From Blastocatellia bacterium (GTDB lineage: Bacteria; Acidobacteriota; Blastocatellia; UBA7656; JADIYM01), in contig JADIYM010000017.1 of NCBI GenBank assembly GCA_016705245.1, positions 62,001 to 126,000 of the forward strand: 64,000 bases of DNA. The letters are read 5' to 3'. The notes beneath the pieces are model-generated. The model searched no databases, was not told the origin of the DNA, and saw only the letters and a list, made by a program, of their open reading frames with translations. Shown here piece after piece: positions 53,753-61,323 of the stretch. Position numbers and translations under genes: made by a program. Within the stretch, counting starts at the first letter, position 1; the number at the start of each line of letters is the position of its first letter.

Positions 53753-55956
53753 GCGACCCGTACAAGACCAACCGCCGCTGCTTCATCAAGGCGATCTCGA
53801 CATCGAGCGCCGCGCTCGTCCTAGGTTTTCACCTCCCCGTCGCCGCGAAACCCGGACAGGGCGGCGCCGCACCCGCGAAGGGTTTCGTCCCGAACGCGTA
53901 CCTGCGCATCGATCCCGACGGCACCGTCACCGTCACCGTTACGAAGTCCGAAATCGGGCAGGGGGTGCGCACGTCGCTGCCGATGATCGTCGCCGAAGAG
54001 CTCGAGGCCGACTGGTCGCGTGTCGTCGTGACGCAGGCGACGACCGGACTCGGTTTCAAATCGCTCGGGACCGGAGGCAGCTGGGCCATCGGAGGCAACT
54101 GGACGCCGCTCAGGACAGCCGGCGCGACGGCGCGCGAGATGCTCGTTTCCGCCGCCGCCGCCGCATGGAGCGTCGACCGTGCGACCTGCCGGGCCGAGAA
54201 GGGCTCGGTCGTGCACGCGCCGACCGGTCGACGGCTCGGCTATGGCGAGCTCGCCGAAGCGGCCTCGAAGCTGCAGGTTCCGACGAACCCTCCGCTCAAG
54301 GACCCGAAGAACTACACGATCATCGGCACGCGGCGTCCGCGAATCGACGGCCGGCCGATCGTGACGGGAACGGCGACTTTCGGCCTCGACGTGCGGCTGC
54401 CGGGCATGAAGTTCGCGACGATCCTGCGGTCGCCTGTGATGGGCGGCAAGGTCGCGAAGTGGGACGACAAGCGGGCGATGACGAGTGCCGGAGTGAGAGC
54501 CGTCGTCCCGGTTTCATCGGGGCTGGCGGCCGGAGTCGCCGTGGTCGCCGACAGCACGTGGGCCGCGTTCAAGGGCCGCGAAGCGCTCGACGTCACGTGG
54601 GACAACGGCCCGAATGCGGCGTTCGACGGCGAAGCATTCAGAAAGAAGCTCGAGGAGTCGTCGCACGCGTCCGCCATAGTGACGCGCAAGGACGCGGTCG
54701 CCGCGGGAACTTCAGTCACCGCCGCGCGCTCGATCGAGGCGACCTACGAATATCCGTTTCAGGCGCACGCGACGCTCGAGCCGATGAACTGCGTGGCCGA
54801 CGTCCGCGACGGCCGAACCGAGATCTGGGCCCCGACGCAGGCGCCCGACAGGATACGAGAGCGCGTCGCCGCTCTTATCAAGCAGCCGGCCGAGACCATC
54901 ACCGTCCACGTGACTATGAGCGGCGGGGGATTCGGGCGGCGGCTCGGCGTGGACTACGCGCTGGAGGCGGCGGAAGTCTCGATGGCGGTGAAGTCGCCGG
55001 TGCAGGTGATCTGGAGCCGCGAGGACGACATGCGCCACGGTCACTTCCAGCCTGCCTCGGCGAACCGGATGACCGGCGGGGTCGACGCCAAGGGTGCGCC
55101 GGTCGCGTGGAAGCAGGTGAAGGCCGGCTCCTACCTTTCGATATTCGGCCCGCCGAGCGCCGCGGAGCGCGCGAGCTCGGACTACTGGCGAGACGCGTCG
55201 TGGGGCTGCTACGACAATCCGTATTCGATCCCGGGACTCGAGACTGGTTACGTCCCCGTCGATTCGCCGGTGCCGACGGGCCCGTGGCGGGCGGTCTACT
55301 CTCCTTCGTGTTCGTTCGCGCGCGAATCGTTCGTCGATGAGCTGGCGCACGCCGCGGGGCGTGACCCGCTGGAGTTTCGGTTGTCGCTGCTAGATCCGGC
55401 GAAGAAGTTCAAGGCCGGCAACCTGAATATCGACCAGGGGCGACTGCGCAGCGTGCTCGCGCTTGCCGCCGAGAAGGCGCAATGGACGCGAAAGCTGCCG
55501 CCGGGATGGGGGCGCGGGATCGCCGGAAACGTCTATGACGGCGATACGTGCCTTGCCTACGTCGCGGAGGCATCGACGGGCAAGGACGGATCGATCCGCG
55601 TCGAGCGCATGGTGTGCGCGGTGGACTGCGGCATCGTCATCAACCCGAGCGGCGTCGAGGCGCAGATCGAGGGCGGCATCGCGTTCGGACTCTCAACCGT
55701 CATCGGCGGCGAGATCACGATTCGAGCCGGACGCGTCGAGCAGTCGAGTTTTCTGGACTACCCGGTGATCCGGATGGACCAGATGCCGAAGGTCGAGATC
55801 CACATCGTGCCGAGCACCGCGTCACCGACGGGAATGGGCGAGCCGCCGGTGCCGCCCGTGGCGCCTGCGGTGACGAACGCGATTTTCAACGCGACGGGAA
55901 AACGCATCCGGCGGCTGCCGGTGCGCCTTCCTGCCGCGGCGGGCGGGGAGAAATGA
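53749..55956 (+). CDS. Molybdopterin-binding subunit of a molybdenum hydroxylase (IorB-like), Tat-type N-terminus
   Basis: 735 residues. NRRCFIKAISTSSAALVLGFHLPVAA is a Tat-like leader, so the holoenzyme is probably exported folded. Molybdopterin domain marks: VTKSEIGQGVRTSLPMIVAEELEADW, GGSWAIGG, RRPRIDGRPIVTGTATFGLDVRLPGMKFA, MSGGGFGRRLGVDYALEA, PTGPWRAVYSPSCSFARESFVDELA, and the catalytic Glu region SPTGMGEPPVPPVAPAVTNAIF. It hydroxylates an N-heterocycle or aldehyde; substrate unknown. The molybdenum cofactor would be matured by the adjacent XdhC-MocA product (4-bp overlaps throughout). Confidence 0.9.
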   Translation: MSDPYKTNRRCFIKAISTSSAALVLGFHLPVAAKPGQGGAAPAKGFVPNAYLRIDPDGTVTVTVTKSEIGQGVRTSLPMIVAEELEADWSRVVVTQATTGLGFKSLGTGGSWAIGGNWTPLRTAGATAREMLVSAAAAAWSVDRATCRAEKGSVVHAPTGRRLGYGELAEAASKLQVPTNPPLKDPKNYTIIGTRRPRIDGRPIVTGTATFGLDVRLPGMKFATILRSPVMGGKVAKWDDKRAMTSAGVRAVVPVSSGLAAGVAVVADSTWAAFKGREALDVTWDNGPNAAFDGEAFRKKLEESSHASAIVTRKDAVAAGTSVTAARSIEATYEYPFQAHATLEPMNCVADVRDGRTEIWAPTQAPDRIRERVAALIKQPAETITVHVTMSGGGFGRRLGVDYALEAAEVSMAVKSPVQVIWSREDDMRHGHFQPASANRMTGGVDAKGAPVAWKQVKAGSYLSIFGPPSAAERASSDYWRDASWGCYDNPYSIPGLETGYVPVDSPVPTGPWRAVYSPSCSFARESFVDELAHAAGRDPLEFRLSLLDPAKKFKAGNLNIDQGRLRSVLALAAEKAQWTRKLPPGWGRGIAGNVYDGDTCLAYVAEASTGKDGSIRVERMVCAVDCGIVINPSGVEAQIEGGIAFGLSTVIGGEITIRAGRVEQSSFLDYPVIRMDQMPKVEIHIVPSTASPTGMGEPPVPPVAPAVTNAIFNATGKRIRRLPVRLPAAAGGEK

Positions 55957-57776
55957 GGGAGCTTCGCGACATCGTCGAGGCCTCGATGCGTTCGGAGTGC
56001 GCGACGGGACTGCTGGCGACGGTCGTCGAGACTTCCGGCTCGACGTACCGGCGGCCGGGCGCGCGGATGCTGGTCCTCGACGACGGAACGACGGCGGGGT
56101 CGATCAGCGGCGGATGCCTCGAGGCCGACGTCATCGAGCGCGGCCGCGGTCTGTCGTCCGGAGAGTGCCTGGCGGTGACCTACGACACGCGTTCGGACGC
56201 CGACCTGGTGTGGGGGCTTGGCCTCGGCTGCAACGGTGTTGTGACGGTGCTCATCGAGCGCGTCGGAGCGGGGTCGCTCGACTGGCTTGCTGAGGCATTC
56301 GCTCTCGGGAAACGCATCGCGTGCGCGAGGGTGCTGCGGGTGAATGGCGATTTGCCGGGGATGCTCGGCTCGACATTCGTCGTGACGTCGGCTGACGCCG
56401 GCGACGAGTCGGTCGCCGGCGAGTGGGATACGGAACTGCTCGATCGGGTCCGCCACGAGACGAGACGGGTGTTTGCGAACGGCGTCTCGACGACTTCCGT
56501 TATTGAGCTGAGCTCGGGCAGCGCCACGGTTTTCATCGAGTCGATCCAGCCGCCGATGCGTCTCGTCGTATTCGGCGCCGGGCAGGATGCCGTGCCGCTC
56601 GTGCGGCAGGCGGCGCTTCTCGGCTGGGACGTGACGGTGGCGGACCCGCGTCTGGCGCATGCGACAGCGACGCGGTTCCCTGAGGCCGAAACCGTACTGT
56701 GCGTCCGACCGGAGCACGCCTGCGAATCCATCGACGTCGACGAACGGACCGCCGTCGTCGTCATGACGCACAACTACGCGTACGACCTCGAACTGCTTCG
56801 CTGGCTCGTCGAATCTCCGGCGTTCTACATCGGAGCGCTCGGGCCTCGCGTCCGGACCGAGCGACTGATATCGGAGGTTCAGGCACGAGAAGAGATGCTC
56901 GCGCGCCTGCATGCACCGGTTGGCCTCGACATTGGCGCCGACAGCCCCGAGCAGATTGCCCTCGCAATCGCGGCCGAGATCCAGGCCGTGCGCGCCGGCC
57001 TTCCTGCCGGATTCCTGCGCGACCGCGCCGGATCGATTCACCTCGAGCGCAATGCGCGAAGCGCATTGGAGTGCGGCGAGAAGCGCCGCTTTGGATGGGA
57101 CTCCAAAACAGCCGAACCAACGGGAAATCCAAAGCGGCGCTCCGCGCCGCACTCCAAGGCGCTTCGCGCAAGAGTCGGAGTCGTCGTGCTTGCCGCGGGC
57201 GGCTCCTCCCGACTGGGCACCCCAAAGCAGCTTCTCGAATTCGGCGGCCGGAGCCTGCTCCGGCATTCGGCCGAAACTGCACTCGAGTCACGCTGCGGAC
57301 CGGTCGTCGTCGTGCTCGGCGCCCACGCCGACACGCTCCGGCGCGAGCTCGACGGACTCGACGTCGCCATCGTCGAGAACCGGGACTGGCGCGAGGGAAT
57401 GGGCTCGTCGATTCGTGCTGGGGTCGGGCAACTGACATCGGCCAGGACAGACGTTACGGCCATCCTCCTGACGCTCTGCGATCAGCCTCTCGTGACTGCC
57501 GACGTCCTGAAGGGTCTCGTCGCGCGGCATACCGAGACCGACGCTCCGATCGTGGCGTCCGCGTACGGCGATACCCTGGGCGTGCCGGCGCTTTTCGATG
57601 CGGCGCTGGCGGACAAACTAGCGCGCATCGAGCCGGAACATGGTGCGAAAGACCTCATCGCCTCCTACGGCTCGCGCGTCGCAAGCGTTCACGTCCCGGC
57701 CGCGGTCGTCGATGTCGACACGCCCGGCGACTACGCCCGACTCCTCGCCTCGCACCAGCTCGTCATGCCGGCATGA
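55953..57776 (+). CDS. XdhC-MocA fusion joined through a R2 repeat element
   Basis: 607 residues. Residues 1-360 are XdhC/CoxI: VVETSGSTYRRPGARMLVLDDG, GSISGGCLEADV, then the Rossmann part VVFGAGQDAVPLVRQAALLGWDVTVADPR and YIGALGPRVRTERLI. It loads sulfur onto the molybdenum cofactor. From about 410 onward is a MobA-like NTP transferase (VVVLAAGGSSRLGTPKQLL, LTLCDQPLVTADVL, VVDVDTPGDYARLL), likely cytidylyltransferase MocA, which makes the MCD form used by IorAB-type enzymes. Between them, about 42 residues (NARSALECGEKRRFGW... SKALRAR) are pure R2 palindrome read in frame. There is no obvious separate start for MocA except a GTG inside VVLAAGG. Confidence 0.87.
   Translation: MRELRDIVEASMRSECATGLLATVVETSGSTYRRPGARMLVLDDGTTAGSISGGCLEADVIERGRGLSSGECLAVTYDTRSDADLVWGLGLGCNGVVTVLIERVGAGSLDWLAEAFALGKRIACARVLRVNGDLPGMLGSTFVVTSADAGDESVAGEWDTELLDRVRHETRRVFANGVSTTSVIELSSGSATVFIESIQPPMRLVVFGAGQDAVPLVRQAALLGWDVTVADPRLAHATATRFPEAETVLCVRPEHACESIDVDERTAVVVMTHNYAYDLELLRWLVESPAFYIGALGPRVRTERLISEVQAREEMLARLHAPVGLDIGADSPEQIALAIAAEIQAVRAGLPAGFLRDRAGSIHLERNARSALECGEKRRFGWDSKTAEPTGNPKRRSAPHSKALRARVGVVVLAAGGSSRLGTPKQLLEFGGRSLLRHSAETALESRCGPVVVVLGAHADTLRRELDGLDVAIVENRDWREGMGSSIRAGVGQLTSARTDVTAILLTLCDQPLVTADVLKGLVARHTETDAPIVASAYGDTLGVPALFDAALADKLARIEPEHGAKDLIASYGSRVASVHVPAAVVDVDTPGDYARLLASHQLVMPA
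57050..57174. repeat. R2 palindrome, copy 5 (inside a coding region)
   Basis: Complete copy with the centre GACTCCAAAACAGCCGAACC. It is flanked by CTCGAGCGCAATGCGCGAAG, shared with the scrap at 7604. No stop codon occurs in the reading frame of xdhC-mocA, so the palindrome is translated as a basic, Ser/Ala/Arg-rich linker. Confidence 0.9.
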
Positions 57777-57851
57777 CACCCCAATCTCGCGTGGCTAGTT
57801 GACTTGCACCGCACATGTGCGTGTACCCTAGCACCAGGGGGGTATAAGACA

Positions 57852-58343
57852 ATGGCCAGGAGTGGACACACACACGTTAGTAGAATCGATCAGCCGGACA
57901 AGAACAACTACGGCTGGTATGTCAGAATTCGTCGCGAGGGCTCTACGACCGCGAAGTTCTTCCGCGACTCCAAGTACGGTACCCGAACGAAGGCCCTGAA
58001 GGCTGCGATCGTCTTCCGCGACCAGTTGCTCGCGAACCTCAAGCTGCCCGCAAGCAAGAGAAAGGTCCTGCACAGGAGCGGACGCAATACGTCGGGAATC
58101 GTCGGCGTCGCGCGCCGGACGATGCGGCGCCGGGACGGCCGCACCGCAGGAAGCTACTGGGTTGCGACCTGGAGTCCCGGGAACGGGAAGACGGCTCGCA
58201 AGCTCTTCTCGATTTCCGAGCTCGGCGAGCGCGGCGCCCTGCTGGCGGCGTGCGCGTGCCGGCGTGACCGGGAGCGCGAGATCTACGGTGAGGAGCTGCG
58301 AGAGAACTGGGCCGCTGCAGCCAAGGTGCTACTGAGTCTCTGA
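57852..58343 (+). CDS. AP2-like DNA-binding-domain protein
   Basis: 163 residues. HVSRIDQPDKNNYGWYVRIRREGSTTAKFFRDSKYGTRTKALKAAIVFRDQLL is the arm-type AP2 fold. A second copy, TSGIVGVARRTMRRRDGRTAGSYWVATWSPGNGKTARKLFSISELGE, follows at about 95-145: two three-strand sheets packing on a helix. Such proteins occur singly in bacteria; they resemble the DNA-binding arms of HNH endonucleases and integrases, but no nuclease or recombinase domain is present here. ATG 57852 follows a GGGGGG run. Promoter-like A/T-rich sequence is visible upstream at 57780-57850. Confidence 0.8.
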   Translation: MARSGHTHVSRIDQPDKNNYGWYVRIRREGSTTAKFFRDSKYGTRTKALKAAIVFRDQLLANLKLPASKRKVLHRSGRNTSGIVGVARRTMRRRDGRTAGSYWVATWSPGNGKTARKLFSISELGERGALLAACACRRDREREIYGEELRENWAAAAKVLLSL

Positions 58344-58507
58344 GGCGCTGGGCGGAGGAGCAATCCGGATGGGGCGGATGGGGCGAATGGGGCGGATCTG
58401 ACCAATGAAGTTCAGATCCGCGTCATCGGCTCTATCCGCCAGCCCCGCCTTGCTCCTTCGTCCCTTGGCCCCGTCGCGACGATTCCGATGTGGCGCGTCA
58501 TCGACGG

Positions 58508-59281
58508 TCAGTCGCCTGCCTGCACCTCCGGTGCGACCATGGGCTCGGCGCGCCGTTTGGAGAACGGCACGAGCATCGGCACCGAGCGGCGGTACCGCTG
58601 GTAGGTCTCGCCGTGTTCGCGTACGAGGTCGCGCTCCTCGAACTGGATTGCGATCAGGATGTAGGCGGTCGTGGCCACGGCGAACAGCAGGTGCGCCAAC
58701 GTCATCGTAGGCGTCATCCAGAACGCGAAGAACCAGCCTACATAAAGCGGATGGCGCACCAGCCGGTAAGGTCCCGGTGTCTTGAATCTCAACGGGGTGT
58801 ACGGCCGGTTGCCCAGAGCGAGCCAGACCTGGCGCAACCCGAACAGGTCGAAGTGGTTGATCAGGAACGTAGACACGAGCACGAGTCCCCATCCGAATGC
58901 GAACAAGGTGCGAATGACGGCGACGCCGGCGGGATCCGCGACGTTCCAGATCTGACCGCCGAGCGGTTTCCACAGCCAGAAAAGCGCAATGAGCGCGAGG
59001 CTCGAGAACAGGACGTAGGTCGACCGCTCGATCTGCTTCGGAACGACGCGCGTCCACTGTCGCTTGAACCATGGGCGCGCCATGACACTGTGCTGGACGG
59101 CGAAGAGGCCGAGCAGCGCGACGTCGATGGCGAGCGCGACCCAGAGCGGTCCGCTTGCGGGACCGTCGAGCGTCGTCGGGACGCCGAAGTTCCCGATGAA
59201 CCCGATGGCGTACAGGAATGTGCCCAGGAAGATCAGGTAGCTGATACTTCCGTAGGCGAAGAAGAGGACTCGTTTCAACAT
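58508..59281 (-). CDS. mddA: Methanethiol S-methyltransferase (MddA)
   Basis: 257-residue integral membrane methyltransferase of the isoprenylcysteine carboxyl methyltransferase-like group. It makes dimethyl sulfide from methanethiol and AdoMet. The recognisable MddA landmarks are YLIFLGTFLYAIGFIGNF, LFAVQHSVMARPWFKRQWT, ERSTYVLFSSLALI, STFLINHFDLFGLRQVWL, the substrate loop YRLVRHPLYVGWFFAFWMTP and EERDLVREHGETYQRYRRSVPML. The start is ATG 59281. It is divergent from the hydrolase-LuxR gene. No methionine gamma-lyase is in view as a source of methanethiol. Confidence 0.88.
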   Translation of the reverse strand: MLKRVLFFAYGSISYLIFLGTFLYAIGFIGNFGVPTTLDGPASGPLWVALAIDVALLGLFAVQHSVMARPWFKRQWTRVVPKQIERSTYVLFSSLALIALFWLWKPLGGQIWNVADPAGVAVIRTLFAFGWGLVLVSTFLINHFDLFGLRQVWLALGNRPYTPLRFKTPGPYRLVRHPLYVGWFFAFWMTPTMTLAHLLFAVATTAYILIAIQFEERDLVREHGETYQRYRRSVPMLVPFSKRRAEPMVAPEVQAGD

Positions 59282-59327
59282 GGTGACTACTCCAGTGCGA
59301 GTGGGGCGCCCATGGGCGTTTGCGCCT

Positions 59328-59364
59328 CGGCGTCTTTGCGCCTTTGCGCCTTTGCGCGAAATCT
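59328..59364. repeat. R4 half-arm
   Basis: A run of TTTGCGCC words lies in the divergent region between mddA and the hydrolase-LuxR gene. It has only one arm, unlike the full hairpin at 45013-45124. Confidence 0.7.
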
Positions 59365-59465
59365 CTTTCGCCGATTGCGCCACTGCATCCTGAGCCCGCG
59401 CGCCCCTCCTCGCCATAGGTCTTTCGTCCCGATTTGCGTAGCATTCGCCCCAGCCCCCCTGACGA

Positions 59466-60587
59466 ATGTCCCGACTCGACGATCGGATAGCCGTGTCTCG
59501 AACTACCCGCCAGAGAATCCGGTATCTGCGCACCACCGACGGCGTCCAGCTTGCGTGGGCCGAAGCCGGCACCGGCCCGGTCCTCGTGAAGGCCGCGAAC
59601 TGGCTCAGCCACCTCGACTACGACTGGGAGAGTCCGGTCTGGCACCACTGGATCCGGTTTTTTGCCGATCGCTTCCGCTTCATTCGCTACGACGAACGCG
59701 GCTGCGGGATGACGGACTGGAAGGTCGGCGACCTGACGTTCGAGCGATGGCTCGAGGATCTCGAGGCGGTCGTGGACGCCGCGGACGTGCGCGAGCCGTT
59801 CGCGCTGCTGGGAATCTCGCAGGGCGCGGCGGCGTGCATCGCTTACGCCGTGAAGCACCCCGACCGCGTCTCGCACCTGGTGCTGTACGGCGCATATGCG
59901 CGTGGCGCCGCGCGACGCAACGACCCCGAGAAGGAACGGATCTACCGCGCGCTGATCGAACTGGCGCGTCTCGGGTGGGGAACCGCGAACCCGGCGTTTC
60001 GCCAGGTGTTCACGATGCGGTTCATCCCGGACGGCACCGACGAGCAGATGACGTGGTTCAACGAGCTCTGCCGCAAGACGACGTCACCCGAGATCGCGGC
60101 CGAGCTGCTCGAGGCGCGCGCCGAGATCTACGTGACCGGGCTTCTCGGACAGGTCCGCGTGCCGACGCTCGTGGTGCACGCGAGAGACGACGCGGTTGTG
60201 CCGATTGCCGAGGGCCGACTGCTGGCGTCTGGAATCGACGGCGCACAGTTCGTCGAGCTCGATTCCAAGAACCACGTCCTGCTGGCTCACGAACCGGCGT
60301 GGGAGCGGTTCTGCGAGGCGGTACTGGAGTTCGTGGGACTCGAGACCGAGCAGGGACGAACGAGCGCATCGGGAGGCGAGGACCCCGCGTTCGCCGGGCT
60401 GACGCGCCGCGAGCGGGAAGTGCTGGCGTTGATCGCGCACGGCCTTGGTAATGCCGAGATCGCTGGCGAACTGAAGATCAGCGAGAAGACGGTTCGCAAT
60501 CACGTCTCTAACGTCTTCGACAAGCTCGGCGTGTGGACCCGCGCCCAGGCGATCGTCTTTGCGCACGAGCGGGGATTTGTCCGCTGA
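59466..60587 (+). CDS. Alpha/beta hydrolase fused to LuxR-type HTH
   Basis: 373 residues. Residues 1-290 form an alpha/beta hydrolase: YLRTTDGVQLAWAEAGTGPVLV, FIRYDERGCGMTDWKV, nucleophile elbow LGISQGAAAC (Ser near 118), and acid/His region VVHARDDAVVPIAEG and KNHVLLAHEPAW. Residues about 303-350 are a LuxR HTH (LTRREREVLALIAHGLGNAEIAGELKISEKTVRNHVSNVFDKLGV). The pairing suggests a one-component regulator that binds or cleaves a small ester or lactone and then acts on DNA. No obvious target is adjacent beyond mddA across the divergent promoter. Confidence 0.85.
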   Translation: MSRLDDRIAVSRTTRQRIRYLRTTDGVQLAWAEAGTGPVLVKAANWLSHLDYDWESPVWHHWIRFFADRFRFIRYDERGCGMTDWKVGDLTFERWLEDLEAVVDAADVREPFALLGISQGAAACIAYAVKHPDRVSHLVLYGAYARGAARRNDPEKERIYRALIELARLGWGTANPAFRQVFTMRFIPDGTDEQMTWFNELCRKTTSPEIAAELLEARAEIYVTGLLGQVRVPTLVVHARDDAVVPIAEGRLLASGIDGAQFVELDSKNHVLLAHEPAWERFCEAVLEFVGLETEQGRTSASGGEDPAFAGLTRREREVLALIAHGLGNAEIAGELKISEKTVRNHVSNVFDKLGVWTRAQAIVFAHERGFVR

Positions 60588-60600
60588 TGCGCCGAGGCTG

Positions 60601-60960
60601 ATTTCACGACTCGTAGCGACGCTCACCGATTGGCCCAGAACCCGGAGCGTAGCGACGGGCCGACGTACAACTCACGACGCGCCGAGGCTACAGTCGGCCC
60701 CTCGCTACGCTCGGGGTTCTGGGTCAAACGCAGTCTGATTTCACGATTCGCAGCGACGGGCCGACGTGCATCGCACGGCGCGCCGAGGCTACAGTCGGCC
60801 CCTCGCTGCGCTCGGGGTTCTGGGTCAAGCGCTGTCTGATTTCACGATTCGCAGCGAGGGGCCGACGTACAACTCACGGCGCGCCGAGGCCACAGTCGGC
60901 CCCTCGCCGCGCTCGGGCTTCTGGGTCAAACGCTGTCTGATTTCACGGCTCGTAGCGACG
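60601..60960. repeat. Tandem ~101-bp repeat with R3-like arms
   Basis: The unit beginning GATTTCACGATTCGCAGCGA recurs at 60737, 60838 and 60940 (period 101-102 bp), after a more diverged copy from 60601. Each unit holds CGTAGCGACGGGCC... GGCCCCTCGCTACGCTCGGGG arms. The gap 60588-61004 contains no gene. Confidence 0.8.
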
Positions 60961-61004
60961 GGCCGGCCGCCCGGCAGTACAATGGGAGTCGGGAGGTGAG
61001 CTCC

Positions 61005-61178
61005 ATGACATTCGAACTCAATGAAGAAGAACGCGCGTTTCTCGTAGCGCTTCTCGAGGGCGTCTATCGCGAGAAGTTCCACGAGCTCCATCACACCGAC
61101 ACGGCCGACTTCAAGACCCTTGTGAAGGACGAGATCGGAATCCTCGAGTCGCTTCGGGAGAAGCTCGGGGTCAAGTAG
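61005..61178 (+). CDS. Small conserved-looking protein, 57 residues
   Basis: ATG 61005 with GGGAGG about nine bases upstream (GTG 60996 is the alternative). MTFELNEEERAFLVALLEGVYREKFHE, then LHHTDTADFKTLVKDEIGILESLREKLG, is two amphipathic helices. It has the look of a small helical regulator or chaperone of unknown function. It ends 20 bp before a strong hairpin, so it is probably a single-gene transcript. Confidence 0.65.
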   Translation: MTFELNEEERAFLVALLEGVYREKFHELHHTDTADFKTLVKDEIGILESLREKLGVK

Positions 61179-61198
61179 GCCAGACTGATGTAGCGCAC

Positions 61199-61242
61199 CG
61201 AACGCAGATGAGCACGGATTGCTCCGTGCTCATCTGCGTTCG
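61199..61242. terminator. Perfect 20-bp hairpin
   Basis: Arms CGAACGCAGATGAGCACGGA and its exact complement with a 4-base loop, 20 bp beyond the stop of the small protein. No U-tract follows. It resembles in style, though not in sequence, the hairpin at 37098. Confidence 0.78.
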
Positions 61243-61323
61243 CTTGCGTCTGGCCGTGCCTGCTCCCCCCTCTGCACAACCCGTCGCTCGCGATTTTCGA
61301 ATGGCGTGGCCCAGGCCGGGCGC

